A DNA stretch of 64,000 nt from UBA8752 sp049610565 (GCA_049610565.1 JBMYZR010000007.1:3245-67244); one strand, 5' to 3'; numbered from the stretch's first letter, positions 20,301-28,415 are shown. The notes: a model not told the origin generated them from the letters alone. Program-made: numbers and translations.

Positions 20301-23300
20301 TCAGCGGCGTGTGTCCGGGAAGCTGGATGCGCATCTGGACGGCCACGGACGACTGTGGCAACTCCGCCATGGCCGAGCAGTACATTTCCCTTTACGACGA
20401 CGAGGCGCCGGTCATCACCTGCCCGAACGACACCACGCTCACGCTCGACATGGACATCGCCGACGACACCACCACCGTGGTGCTCGGTCTGGCCACCGCG
20501 TTCGACAACTGCAGCAGCGCCGACGACATTGACATCGTCTGGAGCGACTCCGACTTCATGGTCGACTGCGATGGGGACGACGACCAGCCGGAAGGCACGA
20601 TGTCCTTCACCCGGACCTTCACGGCGTATGACTTCTGCGACAACGCCGCCAGCTGCGAGCAGACCATCACGCTGCTCGACGAGCTCGGACCGATGGCCGA
20701 GGTGTCCGATGTGACCCTGCCCTGCGCCGAGTACGATCCGGCTGCGACCTACGGGGAGTTCTCCGCGATGGACAACTTCGACACTGATGTCGCGTGGAGC
20801 TGGGTCGAGGACAGCGTCTACAACCAGACCTGTGCCGGTGCCTTCATGGTCGACCGCACCTGGACGTTTGTGGACGACTGCGGCAACAGCACCGATGTTC
20901 ACCAGACCCTCACCGTCTTTGACGATGTGGCCCCGGTCGTGACGTTCGGCGAAATGCTCGTCGAGATGTCCTGTGAGGACTATGACGACGCCCTGATTGA
21001 CGAGAACATCCTCATCGAGGTGGAGGACGCCTGCGGAAGCGAGGTGACCATCACCTTCTTCGACACGCCCTTCAGCGGTGGATGCGTCCAGCCGGTGGGC
21101 ATCTTCATGCGCACCTACACCTTCGAGGACGATTGCGGAAACGCCAACATGTTCGAGCAGTTCATCGAGCTCTACGACGACACCCCGCCGGTGGCCACGA
21201 TCACCTGCCCGGCCGACACCGTGCTCGCCGCGGACGACGCCTGCAGCGCTGACCTCTCCGTCGACGCCCTCGGTCTCGCCGACGTGGTGGCCACCGACAA
21301 CTGCGGCGGCGCGGCGCCGGACATCGAGATGAGCTGGACCGACCACGACACGACCACCACGTGCGCCGGCAGCTTCAGCTTCACCCGGACCTTCACGGCC
21401 ACCGCCATCGACAACTGCGGCAACGAGACGACCGTCAGCTGCAGCCAATCCATCGGTGTGGCCGATCAGACGGCCCCCGATTTCGTGGAAGCCCTGCCGA
21501 TGGACGAGACCGTCTCCTGCGATGCCGTCCCGGCAGCCGCCGTGCTGACCGCCACGGATGCCTGCGATGGCATGCCCTCGGTGGACTTCACGGAGACCCT
21601 CAGCGACGACGACGATTGTGCCAGCAACTACACGCTGCTCCGCACGTGGACGGCCACGGACGACTGTGGCAACGCCACCACGCACCAGCAGACGCTGACC
21701 GTCGTGGACGAGACCGCCCCCACTTGGACGGCCGACCTCCCGGCCGACACCACGGTGTCCTGCGACGCCATCCCGGCGGCCGCCATCCTCTCCGCTACGG
21801 ACAACTGCGACGGTGACCTCGACGTGACCTTCAACGAAGGCGCTGCCGCCGGCGATTGCGCCCAGGGCCAGACCCTGACCCGCACCTGGAGCACGATGGA
21901 CTGCGCTGGAAACAGCCTGTCCCACATCCAGACCATCACGGTCATCGACACCACAGCTCCGGTCATCACGGGCCTCCTGTCCTTCGAGATGGACTGCGAG
22001 AACTGGGGAGCGGACACCCTGTACGCCGAGGTGACGGACAACTGCGACGCGGACGTCCAACTCCAGTTGGTCTCCGAGGAGGAGTTCAGTGGATCCTGCG
22101 CGGGCAGCTTCCTGCGGACCTATGTGGCCGTGGACGCCTGCGGCAATGCGGACACCCTGATCCAGTCCATCAACCTCACCGATGAGGTGGCTCCGGAGTT
22201 CACCTTCGTCCCGGCCGACACCACGCTGTCCTGCGATGGGGATTACAGCGTGGCCGCCCTTGGATCGGCCGAAGCCGAGGACAACTGCAGCCCCACCGTG
22301 GTGGTTACGCATTCAGATGACCTCACGTTGCTCGACGACTGTGCCGGAACGGCGCTCATCGTCCGCACCTGGACGGCGGAAGACGGTTGCGGCAACAGCA
22401 AGACCGTGGACCAACTGATCACCCTCATCGACACGACCGCTCCGGCGTTCAACGAGGACCTGCCCGGTGACGCCACCGTGTCCTGCGATGACGTGCCCAT
22501 GCCCGAGACCCTGACGGCATCGGACAACTGCGACCCCGCCGTCTTCGTGGAGTTCACCGAAACGGAATCCGACGAGGACCTCTGTCCGAACGACTACACC
22601 CTCACCCGGATCTGGACGGTGACGGATTGCGCCGGCAACACCACGAGCCACACGCAGCTCCTGACCGTCGTCGACGAGGACGCTCCCGTCTTCACGGCCG
22701 GCCCGCTCGACGAGCAGGTGGAGTGCGATGCCGTGCCTGCCCCGGCCGACATCACCTCCCTGCAGGCCAATGACAACTGCGATGTGGCGCTGACCTATGC
22801 CTACGAAGGGGAGACCTTCGAGGATGGCGATTGCGCCAACAGCTACACGCTCTTCCGCGAATGGTCCGCCACGGACTGCTCCGGCAACAGCACGAGCTGG
22901 GTGCAGACCCTGACGGTGGTCGACACGCAGGCCCCCGCTCTCGAGGTCACCTTCGAGGACGGTACGGCTGCGCACGACACCACGGTGTCCTGCCTGGACG
23001 AGGTGCCCCTGCTGAGCGCCTCCACGGAGGATGCCTGTGACGGCGCCCCGATGTTGAGCGCGTCCACGGACACGCTGGGACTCGACGGCTGTGGCAATGC
23101 CACGCTGGCCTTCCACTTCGAATCCGTGGACGCCTGTGGCAACCTGGCCACCGCCGACTACACCGTGACCGTGATGGACGAAGCCGCCCCGACCTGGACC
23201 GACGTCTGCGGCATCGAAAACGGCGGCTCCCTCGACGTGTGTGCCGAGGACTACACCGGCGGCAGCCTGCTGCCGGCCACCGACGCCTGCCCGGTGTCCG

Positions 23301-24388
23301 CCGCCGACAACTGCGGGGGTGACGTGTCCATCGAGATGACGACCACGATGGTCGGCGCCTACGCCCCGACGGACGACGTCGACCAATTCTGCACGTCCGT
23401 CACGCCGGAAGCCTTCGACGCCGACGAGACCTGCAACGGATACGACACCCACTCGGTCCGCCTCTTCAACTTCCTCGGTGACGAGTTCTACTCCACCGTC
23501 GGCGAGGGCCTCGTCAGCCAGCTCCCCAACGGCGACTGGCTGGTCGAGAAGACCGTGGTGAGCAATGCCGATCCGAACTCCGGTTGGAACGTCAGCTTCA
23601 CCCTGACCGACGGCATGGACTTCGACACGTGGTCCAACCAGGACTTCCCCACCAGCTACAAGCAGGACTGCGGCAACATCCTCGACGACCACGAGAACTG
23701 GACCTACTGGTTCCTCTCGGAAGGAACGCTGACGGGATGGGGCGGTTATGAGGGAAGCGCATTGACGTGCACCCACCAACCGGCCAACCAGTTCTACCGG
23801 TTCCAGGTGGGACTCGGCGCCAACAACATGAACGAGCACTATGGCTACAGCGGGTGGTTCAACTATGCCGGTACGCACATGAGCACGCCGGTCATGGGCT
23901 CGGGTGACTTCTTCGGAGACCTCGATTGCACGCTGCCGTACCAGATTGAGTACGCCTACACGGCCACCGATTGCAGCGGAAACGCCGCCGAGTTCGGCTA
24001 CACCCTGAACATCACCGGTGAGGTCTGCGACCCGGATGGTACGGGTGCCGGACTGGTCGGAACCGGATCCACAGGCACGGCCAACCTGGACGTGAACGCG
24101 TCTGCCATGGGCGAGGCCCGCGGACCCCTCCAGGTCTCGCACATCGCGCCGAACCCGACGCAGGATTACGCCCAGATTGCCTTCCAGTCCCTGGAACCGA
24201 TGCGCCTTGAGGTGAGCCTGTACGACGCGTCCGGCCTGTTCATCCAGACCCTCTTCGAAGGACAGGTGGAGAAGAACCAGAACTACATCCTCGACATCGA
24301 GGCCGCAGCACTGCAGAGCGGTGTCTACCAGCTGCGCATGAACGCGCGGAATGCGACCGTCGTGAAGCAGTTCCTCGTGACCGATTGA
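14339..24388 (+). CDS. Giant secreted repeat protein with T9SS C-terminal sorting domain
   Basis: A 3,349-residue predicted surface or released protein. A signal peptide (SLLLTTSCLALQA) is followed by a domain of about 210 residues. Residues 234-1200 hold 16 modules GCxDxxACNYD..DDGSC, with 12 acidic DADGDGxCD linkers resembling calcium-binding loops. Two paralogous inserts of about 115 residues, each opening with DDPCNEPD, interrupt them near 462-578 and 939-1054. Residues 1205-3240 form about 19 HYR/Ig-like units ending in TATDxCGN...(D)xxAP. The first and last units each carry a nested domain of about 190 residues. Residues 3262-3349 form a type A T9SS sorting domain (HIAPNPTQDYA...GVYQLRM...KQFLV). 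Adhesion or a structural role is inferred. Confidence 0.93.
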   Translation: MVSYRFLLSLLLTTSCLALQARPMLSSPAPEGYEVETEVVTEDIGMLVGALGITDLTGYSCTRLYVVMNHADDFMSSVSGDAINPTYVNTTTTFYHATLGSGTPNGINSLLFPVYPDLAYDSWVTIGLEGAPNALAGEANVSTVQATDNPWMTNFDPGGGLPGANIAIDDIIGGAWYALNGDANGIAGDDLKVLIGQFTTTGEISGQIYCQVFINGNGQTEFRDTFFFGPDADVEGCMDPTACNFNADATTDDGSCAYAEDGLDCDGNCLADADGDGICDGDEIAGCQDDTACNYDATATDDDGSCEFTSCAGCLDATACNYDADATLDDGSCTYAGDGLDCDGNCLADADGDGICDGDEIAGCQDDTACNYDATATDDDGSCTYAGDGLDCDGNCLADADGDGICDGDEIAGCQDDTACNYDATATDDDGSCTYAGDGLDCDGNCLADADGDGICDGDDPCNEPDLTPAVLPVVPATYIAEVTLNGQPVTGMTVLATVDGETVGVDEAFEFEGGSWVSMTLYVSPGETVEFNLFDPAACELFDLDLEVNVTEEGEELSTFDAPGLLPFLGDDAVLGCDDATACNYDEDANVDDGSCEYPDAGLDCDGNCLNDADGDGICDEDETLGCTDDLACDFDPTATDDDGSCTYPVDIYGTDYVDCNGECLDDADGDGVCDDEETAGCTDPDACNAGDYSDTDNSLCDYPADLYGVDNVDCDGNCLNDADGDGVCDEDEVEGCQDETACNYDATATDDDGSCEYAEAGLDCDGNCLNDADGDGVCDEDEVEGCQDETACNYDATATDDNGSCEYAEAGLDCDGNCLNDADGDGICDEDEVGGCADAGACNFDADATDDDGSCEYTSCAGCTDADACNYDADATLDDASCDYTSCAGCTDADACNYDADATLDDGSCTFPEEGLDCDGNCLADADGDGICDGDDPCNEPDMDVVVLPLIPNTLIADVTLDGMPIVGATVIATADGLVVGTGVTFEYEGASYVNMNLYLEANQTVALTLFDAADCALYDLDFDLIALEEGGDLGTFDDPAGLPYLSGDAIEGCMDETACNYNENATIPGTCVYPEQYCGADYYNCDCECLNDTDGDGICDEAEVPGCSDALACNYDDDATDVDDSLCTYPAEDYLDCDGNCLSDADGDGLCDEEEVPGCTDENACNYDAGATDDDGSCTYAEVGFDCNGDPLELDDCDPECIAFDPPVEDYTVECLDDLDGLTCESPTSALNTCTGAEYDEVACVSTPYNLPYSTGTATTAYGMGPDAAIRIYGLELAGMADSDYFIETGDGLSFTQFANGVAVLEGSVANELNPNQSFDVFYVFEDRTSGADWAAMGKGFKYIYTCNDLPFDDWSIYMLKSDQSYLQGTGDFEGSLLQVNHAPSNGYFGFQVGLGANDHNCEYGLGGWFAWEGQINGMEVNGALGDVITNLDFEDVVPTELDPCVTNIYTVFDDSCGAINVTQQVCRLDETAPLFDDCPADVTVSCTDALPEVPVLTATDNCDDPGSPVVTYLGETVVDQTSSACYTLQRTWSAIDLFDNETLCVQLIHVVDTEAPSIALTLPGDLQVPVSALCETDLSTDMTGMAEAVFTDNCAFASGDITYTDMVTDSTAAGCYTIERQWMATATDSCGNTSMDMGIQTIEVIDTQAPVITLSATQTELACDAWNCDLDALVDLGLVSWTDNCAIDTAYIDCQSMSGGCVSPVPTWDVAYTVVDACGNSTTTHQFILMIDTVAPTIDITCPADVVVELDADCQGELDPTQSGEVAITSTDNCDAAPTLSYTIEDSEPDYTCADGTGTYVITRTFHAVSTDHCGNTAEASCTQVLTVVDVTAPVVTLLECPADTAVALDADCAAEFGTDLLGLPTILAEDGCDIAPATFHYHVDGPSSPLCDGSDGSADGSFSFERTFYAWSMDACGNVGDTVTCVQTITALDETAPEFASFDPYQVASCEMLTDATDPTQVPLDVFDNCDADLTISIEAWPLSGVCPGSWMRIWTATDDCGNSAMAEQYISLYDDEAPVITCPNDTTLTLDMDIADDTTTVVLGLATAFDNCSSADDIDIVWSDSDFMVDCDGDDDQPEGTMSFTRTFTAYDFCDNAASCEQTITLLDELGPMAEVSDVTLPCAEYDPAATYGEFSAMDNFDTDVAWSWVEDSVYNQTCAGAFMVDRTWTFVDDCGNSTDVHQTLTVFDDVAPVVTFGEMLVEMSCEDYDDALIDENILIEVEDACGSEVTITFFDTPFSGGCVQPVGIFMRTYTFEDDCGNANMFEQFIELYDDTPPVATITCPADTVLAADDACSADLSVDALGLADVVATDNCGGAAPDIEMSWTDHDTTTTCAGSFSFTRTFTATAIDNCGNETTVSCSQSIGVADQTAPDFVEALPMDETVSCDAVPAAAVLTATDACDGMPSVDFTETLSDDDDCASNYTLLRTWTATDDCGNATTHQQTLTVVDETAPTWTADLPADTTVSCDAIPAAAILSATDNCDGDLDVTFNEGAAAGDCAQGQTLTRTWSTMDCAGNSLSHIQTITVIDTTAPVITGLLSFEMDCENWGADTLYAEVTDNCDADVQLQLVSEEEFSGSCAGSFLRTYVAVDACGNADTLIQSINLTDEVAPEFTFVPADTTLSCDGDYSVAALGSAEAEDNCSPTVVVTHSDDLTLLDDCAGTALIVRTWTAEDGCGNSKTVDQLITLIDTTAPAFNEDLPGDATVSCDDVPMPETLTASDNCDPAVFVEFTETESDEDLCPNDYTLTRIWTVTDCAGNTTSHTQLLTVVDEDAPVFTAGPLDEQVECDAVPAPADITSLQANDNCDVALTYAYEGETFEDGDCANSYTLFREWSATDCSGNSTSWVQTLTVVDTQAPALEVTFEDGTAAHDTTVSCLDEVPLLSASTEDACDGAPMLSASTDTLGLDGCGNATLAFHFESVDACGNLATADYTVTVMDEAAPTWTDVCGIENGGSLDVCAEDYTGGSLLPATDACPVSAADNCGGDVSIEMTTTMVGAYAPTDDVDQFCTSVTPEAFDADETCNGYDTHSVRLFNFLGDEFYSTVGEGLVSQLPNGDWLVEKTVVSNADPNSGWNVSFTLTDGMDFDTWSNQDFPTSYKQDCGNILDDHENWTYWFLSEGTLTGWGGYEGSALTCTHQPANQFYRFQVGLGANNMNEHYGYSGWFNYAGTHMSTPVMGSGDFFGDLDCTLPYQIEYAYTATDCSGNAAEFGYTLNITGEVCDPDGTGAGLVGTGSTGTANLDVNASAMGEARGPLQVSHIAPNPTQDYAQIAFQSLEPMRLEVSLYDASGLFIQTLFEGQVEKNQNYILDIEAAALQSGVYQLRMNARNATVVKQFLVTD
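15419..15718 (+). repeat. Two tandem 150-bp near-identical units in the giant gene
   Basis: Units 15419-15568 and 15569-15718 differ at only a few positions and encode the same 50-residue module (IAGCQDDTACNYD through DADGDGICDGD). The identity at synonymous sites points to recent duplication or gene conversion. Confidence 0.85.
16541..16840 (+). repeat. Second pair of tandem 150-bp units in the giant gene
   Basis: Units 16541-16690 and 16691-16840 encode almost identical 50-residue modules starting VEGCQDETACNYD. They share period and layout with the 15419 pair but form a separate sequence type (NDADGDG, DEDE), implying an independent local duplication. Confidence 0.85.
16911..17072 (+). 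repeat. Tandem 81-bp units in the giant gene
   Basis: Two consecutive 27-residue units (YTSCAGCTDADACNYDADATLDD...) are nearly identical in nucleotide sequence. They are short forms of the module that lack the GLDCDGNC-DADGDG linker. Confidence 0.75.
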
Positions 24389-24436
24389 TCTTGATGGGTC
24401 AAGACAAATCCGGCCAACCCCCTGCCCTACGGGGCG

Positions 24437-24451
24437 GGGGGCACAGCCCCC
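24437..24451. terminator. GC-rich hairpin after the giant gene
   Basis: GGGGGC (24437-24442) and GCCCCC (24446-24451) pair around the loop ACA, about 50 bases after the stop of the giant gene and before the next gene. There is no T-run, so termination is only suggested by position. Confidence 0.35.
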
Positions 24452-24531
24452 GACCCGGCCCTTCCATGACCTTGAAGCCCGCGTGCATCCCTCCAGATGA
24501 AACAAACCGCTTCCCTCGTACTTTTCTTTCC

Positions 24532-25668
24532 ATGACCCCTTCGTTTCACCACCACCACCGCTCCCTCCTCCTCGTGGCCTTCCTGTTTGGCCTGTCCATG
24601 GCCGGTCAGGCGCAGTGGCCGTACAACCCTGACGCCGATGGCGACAGCCTGATCGGTTCAGGCGACATCATCGAGTTGCTCACGCTGTTCGGCATGCCAT
24701 GGGAGGGAGAAGGCATCCTTGGAATCGAAAGCGGGGGAACGGGCGCGGCATCCGTCGATGCGGCCCGGGACTCCCTCGGACTCAGCTTCATTTCGGACTC
24801 GGTCACCACGCAGGGCATCAACACCTACGTCTGGACGTGGGTCGAAGATGACCTGCGCGTGACGGGCGGGATGGCGCAAGGGCGCAATGTCACGGCAACC
24901 GGCTCCTTTGCCTCCGCCTTGGGCGATGGCAGCGACGCTCCAGGCAATTACAGCCACGCCACCAACCGCAACAACACGGCCTCGGGCACGTGTTCGAGCG
25001 CCATGGGAGAAGGCACGGAAGCGACCGGAACCGCCGCGCATGCCCAGGGCATGTTCACCGATGCGACCGGCACCACGGCCCACGCCCAGGGGTACAACAC
25101 CAAGGCATTCGCCAATTACTCCCACAGCGAGGGCTACGGCTCACAGGCCACCAACACCGCAGCCCACGCAGAGGGGTGGAACACCATCGCGTCCGGACTC
25201 TTCAGCCATGCCTCCAACCGGAACACCGTCGCGGACGCCACCTGCGCCCACGCCGTCGGCGAAGGCACCCAGGCGACGGCGGACGCCGCCGCCAGTGAGG
25301 GCTACTACACGGTGGCCTCCGGATTCGCGGGCCACGCCGAGGGCTACCAGACCGAAGCCAGCGCCTACGCCTCCAGCGCCGGTGGCTACTACACCCTCGC
25401 CGACCAGGCATACCAGACCGCAGTCGGCAAATACAACGCCGCCAGCCAGGCCGGTGTGCTGTTCTCTGTCGGAAACGGCACGGCGACCGACATGCGGTCC
25501 GACGCCCTGCAGGTCCACGAGGACGGTCACGCGGTCCTCGCCGGTGACCTCGAATTCGGTGGCGTCAGCCTGCAAGACACCCTGTCCAGCCTCCACGACC
25601 GGATCACGGCGCTTGAAGCGGCCCTCGAAGCCCTCGTGCTCGAGCTGACCGCTCCGCAAAACGACTGA
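24532..25668 (+). CDS. Secreted YadA-head-like repeat protein with EF-hand-type segment
   Basis: A 378-residue exported protein. The signal peptide (HHHHRSLLLVAFLFGLSMAGQAQ, in part) is followed by a dockerin-like acidic segment, NPDADGDSLIGSGDIIELL, then an ESGGTGAASVDAARDSLGL motif like those in phage tail-fibre and trimeric adhesin necks. Residues about 110-310 hold roughly fourteen short repeats with alternating GxxxxATGxxAHAxG patterns, as in the YadA/Hep-Hag head beta-roll. The C-terminal 25 residues (LSSLHDRITALEAALEALVLEL) form a short trimeric coiled coil. There is no YadA anchor and no T9SS sorting domain, so how it is held at the surface is unclear. The ATG at 24532 gives the clean signal peptide. 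Confidence 0.85.
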   Translation: MTPSFHHHHRSLLLVAFLFGLSMAGQAQWPYNPDADGDSLIGSGDIIELLTLFGMPWEGEGILGIESGGTGAASVDAARDSLGLSFISDSVTTQGINTYVWTWVEDDLRVTGGMAQGRNVTATGSFASALGDGSDAPGNYSHATNRNNTASGTCSSAMGEGTEATGTAAHAQGMFTDATGTTAHAQGYNTKAFANYSHSEGYGSQATNTAAHAEGWNTIASGLFSHASNRNTVADATCAHAVGEGTQATADAAASEGYYTVASGFAGHAEGYQTEASAYASSAGGYYTLADQAYQTAVGKYNAASQAGVLFSVGNGTATDMRSDALQVHEDGHAVLAGDLEFGGVSLQDTLSSLHDRITALEAALEALVLELTAPQND

Positions 25669-25711
25669 GCCCCTGGCTTCATTTTTCTGCCATCGGTTGC
25701 GTGGCTTTCCT

Positions 25712-25719
25712 TAATTTCG
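25712..25719 (+). promoter_or_regulatory. Candidate -7 box for tRNA-Gln
   Basis: TAATTTCG, of the TAnnTTCG type shared with other tRNA genes here, ends 18 bases before the mature tRNA 5' end. Confidence 0.45.
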
Positions 25720-25737
25720 CGCCGATTCTTCGCGGAA

Positions 25738-25811
25738 TTCCCCATGGTGTAATGGCAACACTACTGATTTTGGTTCAGTCATTCTAGGTTCGAGTCCTAG
25801 TGGGGAAACCA
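25738..25811 (+). tRNA. tRNA-Gln (anticodon TTG)
   Basis: Acceptor arms TTCCCCA (25738-25744) and TGGGGAA (25801-25807) pair fully, followed by discriminator A and an encoded CCA. The D arm GTGT/ACAC, the anticodon loop TTTTGGT and the T arm TAGG-TTCGAGT-CCTA are all present. The anticodon TTG reads CAA. Confidence 0.96.
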
Positions 25812-25846
25812 CGAAGTGCAAGGCGAAAGTCAATGCAACCGCACGG

Positions 25847-25876
25847 AGACCGGCACCTCAGGTGACCGGTCTTTTT
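25847..25876 (+). terminator. Intrinsic terminator after tRNA-Gln
   Basis: AGACCGG (25847-25853) pairs with CCGGTCT (25866-25872); an inner CACC/GGTG stem continues it across a one-base bulge with loop TCA. Five Ts follow immediately. This is the clearest plus-strand terminator in the window and separates the tRNA from the aldehyde dehydrogenase gene. Confidence 0.9.
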
Positions 25877-25901
25877 CATTTCATGCCGACCTTGTCCGGC
25901 G

Positions 25902-27350
25902 ATGGAAAACGACGTCCTCAACCTGATTGGAGGGGTCGAGCAACCTGCCCTCGGCGGGGAATGGCTTGACAATGTGGAACCGGCCACCGGCCAAGCCTAC
26001 GGGCGCATTGCCCGGTCCGGTGCCGAGGACGTGGACGCCGCCGTGCAGGCAGCCCGGGCGGCCTTTCCCGAATGGCGGTCGTGGTCGCCTGCCGACCGCC
26101 GGGCCGTTCTCAACCGGTTGGCGGACAAGGTGGCGGAACACGCCGCGATGCTGGCCGAAGCGGAAGCGAGGGACAACGGCAAACCCGTTTCGCTCGCCTC
26201 GGCCGTGGACATTCCCCGGGCGGAACAGAACCTTCGCTTTTACGCCTCTGCCGCCGAGCAATTTGCCAGCGAAAGCCACACCATGGGCGATGGCACCGTC
26301 AACTACACCTTGCGCAAGCCGCTGGGGGTCGTCGGATGCATCAGCCCTTGGAACCTGCCCCTCTACCTGTTCACGTGGAAGATTGCGCCCGCCCTGGCCA
26401 GCGGCAACTGTGTGGTGGCCAAGCCGAGTGAGGTGACCCCGATGACCGCCTTCCTGCTCGGCCGGTGGGCCAAGGAAGTCGGCTTGCCCGACGGCGTGCT
26501 CAACATCCTTCACGGCCTCGGGCCGGAAGTCGGACAGGCGATGGTCGACCACCACCACATCCGCGCCATCAGCTTCACGGGAGGGTCCGCCACAGGTGCC
26601 GCCATTTCGGCCGCTGCCGCCCCCAAATTCAAGAAGCTCTCCCTCGAACTCGGCGGAAAGAACGCCACGGTCGTCTTCGACGATGCCGACTTCGACGACG
26701 CCTTGAACACAGCGGTCCGGGCCGCTTTTGCCAACCAAGGCCAGATCTGCCTTTGCGGATCCCGCATCCTCGTGCAGGACACGATCTACGAGAAGTTCCG
26801 GGATGCGATGGTGGCCAAGGTGTCCAGGATGCGCATCGGAGACCCCATGGACCCCGCGACCCGCATGGGCGCCGTCGTCTCCCGGGCCCACCGCGACAAG
26901 GTCCTCGCGGCCATCGCCACAGCGCGCGGAGAAGGCGGCACCATCCTCTGCGGTGGCGGCCGGCACCAGCCGGGAGAGCCCCGGCTCAAGGGCGGATTCT
27001 TCGTCCAACCCACCCTGATCGAAGGGCTCGACCACACCTGCGTCACCAACCGGGAGGAGATCTTCGGGCCGGTCGCCACGCTGCAGCCCTTCCGCGATGA
27101 ACGCGAGGCCCTCGGCCTGGCCAACGCCACCAAATACGGCCTGTCGGCATCCGTCTGGACACGGGACCTCCAGCGGGCCCACCGCGTGGCCGCCGGCATC
27201 GACACCGGCATGGTCTGGATCAACTGCTGGCTCGTCCGCGACTTGCGGACGCCCTTTGGTGGCACCCGCCAATCCGGTGTCGGACGGGAAGGCGGCTACA
27301 ACAGCATGCGCTTCTTCACCGAGCCACAGAACGTCTGCGTCAAGCTGTAA
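25902..27350 (+). CDS. Aldehyde dehydrogenase, muconic-semialdehyde type
   Basis: NAD(P)-dependent oxidation of an aldehyde to the acid. The 482-residue protein has catalytic Cys283 in GQICLCGSR, the general-base Glu in LELGGKN, the cofactor motif FTGGSATG and the ISPWNLP entry motif. The C-terminal WINCWLVRDLRTPFGG and SGVGREGGYNSMRFFTE stretches resemble the ALDH8A1 / 2-aminomuconate and 2-hydroxymuconate semialdehyde dehydrogenase subfamily, enzymes of aromatic amino acid breakdown. No other kynurenine or catechol gene lies beside it, so the substrate is inferred from family only. It is preceded by the tRNA-Gln terminator and seems to stand alone. Confidence 0.9.
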   Translation: MENDVLNLIGGVEQPALGGEWLDNVEPATGQAYGRIARSGAEDVDAAVQAARAAFPEWRSWSPADRRAVLNRLADKVAEHAAMLAEAEARDNGKPVSLASAVDIPRAEQNLRFYASAAEQFASESHTMGDGTVNYTLRKPLGVVGCISPWNLPLYLFTWKIAPALASGNCVVAKPSEVTPMTAFLLGRWAKEVGLPDGVLNILHGLGPEVGQAMVDHHHIRAISFTGGSATGAAISAAAAPKFKKLSLELGGKNATVVFDDADFDDALNTAVRAAFANQGQICLCGSRILVQDTIYEKFRDAMVAKVSRMRIGDPMDPATRMGAVVSRAHRDKVLAAIATARGEGGTILCGGGRHQPGEPRLKGGFFVQPTLIEGLDHTCVTNREEIFGPVATLQPFRDEREALGLANATKYGLSASVWTRDLQRAHRVAAGIDTGMVWINCWLVRDLRTPFGGTRQSGVGREGGYNSMRFFTEPQNVCVKL

Positions 27351-27464
27351 GGGCCGGTCTGGGCCTGCCCCTCTGCGCCTGACCGCGCGCAATCCACAGG
27401 GCCGGGTGGGGCAAACCATTGACAGGGCGGGCCATGGCGCCATCCTGTGCGCGACTTTCACATC

Positions 27465-28415
27465 ATGATCTTCCGTCATTCGACCCTGTGGGTGGGGCTG
27501 TCCATCCTGTTTGTCACCGGCTGCGTTCCCATGAGCCAATTCGCAGAAGTGCGCGACGACCGCGATGCGCTCGACGAGGACTTCACCACGCTGACCGAAC
27601 AGGCGGAGGCCCTGCGCCTCTCCCTCGAGGAAAAGGAAGGCCAGGCCATCGAAGATGCCCGCCGGATGGCGGCGCTGGAAGCGGACACCAGCCGCTGTGG
27701 AACCGGCCTGCGCAGCTGTCAGGCGCGCAACGCCGAGCTCGAGGCGCTCAACGCCATGCTCACCGACGAACTCGAGCGGAAGCAGTCTGCGTCGGGCGCC
27801 GAACAGGCCGCCTTGCTGTCCGAGCTGCAGCGGATCCGGGCGGACCTGCAATTCCAGGAGGACAGCCTGCTTGCCCTGGAGCGCGACCTGCGCGACCGCG
27901 AGGCCCGGGTGGCCGAACTCTCCCGGATGCTCGAGGCCCAGAAGTCCGCAGGAGAGGCCCTGAAGGCCAAGCTCAGCGATGCCCTGTTTGCCTTCCGGAA
28001 TCGTGGTCTGGAAGTGGAGGAGCGGGACGGAAAGGTCTATGTGCGCCTCGCCTCGAAGCTGCTCTTCGCCTCAGGCAGCACCGCCATCGACCCGGATGGA
28101 CGCGAAGCCTTGATCGGACTGGCCCGCGCCATCGAAGGCGAGACCGGATTCGAAATCGTCGTGGAAGGCCACACGGACGACGTGGCCTTCAACCGGCCAA
28201 GCTCTCCCCGCAACAACTGGGAACTCAGTGTCCTCCGGTCCACGGCTGTGGTCGAGGTGCTCACCGCCAACAGCGGCCTCGACCCCGCCTTGCTGACGGC
28301 CGCAGGCCGAAGCGAATTCCACCCACGCGATCCCGAGGACCGCAACCGGAACCGCAGGATCGAAGTGGTGCTCAGCCCGAAACTGGACGGACTGTACGAC
28401 CTGTTGGACGAGTGA
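27465..28415 (+). CDS. OmpA-family lipoprotein with coiled coil
   Basis: A 316-residue outer-membrane lipoprotein. The signal ends in the lipobox FVTGC (Cys about residue 20). Residues about 25-175 are an Arg/Glu/Leu-rich coiled coil. The C-terminal OmpA domain (about 190-310) has KLLFASGSTAIDPDGREAL, the peptidoglycan-binding VEGHTDD and NRRIEVVL. It probably tethers the outer membrane to peptidoglycan. The ATG at 27465 is preferred to a GTG six codons upstream. No close neighbour is co-transcribed; the next gene converges. Confidence 0.9.
   Translation: MIFRHSTLWVGLSILFVTGCVPMSQFAEVRDDRDALDEDFTTLTEQAEALRLSLEEKEGQAIEDARRMAALEADTSRCGTGLRSCQARNAELEALNAMLTDELERKQSASGAEQAALLSELQRIRADLQFQEDSLLALERDLRDREARVAELSRMLEAQKSAGEALKAKLSDALFAFRNRGLEVEERDGKVYVRLASKLLFASGSTAIDPDGREALIGLARAIEGETGFEIVVEGHTDDVAFNRPSSPRNNWELSVLRSTAVVEVLTANSGLDPALLTAAGRSEFHPRDPEDRNRNRRIEVVLSPKLDGLYDLLDE

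Noticed and set aside
14219..22312. A 2,697-codon open frame on the minus strand opposite the giant surface protein gene
   Set aside because: Its low-complexity Val/Ala/Gly text mirrors the repeat pattern of the plus-strand protein. GC-rich codon use keeps antisense frames open. The plus-strand product has a signal peptide and sorting domain; the antisense product has neither.
22313..24505. A 730-codon minus-strand frame over the end of the giant gene
   Set aside because: Same reason: a shadow of the real gene, with His/Arg/Val-rich text and no recognisable domain.
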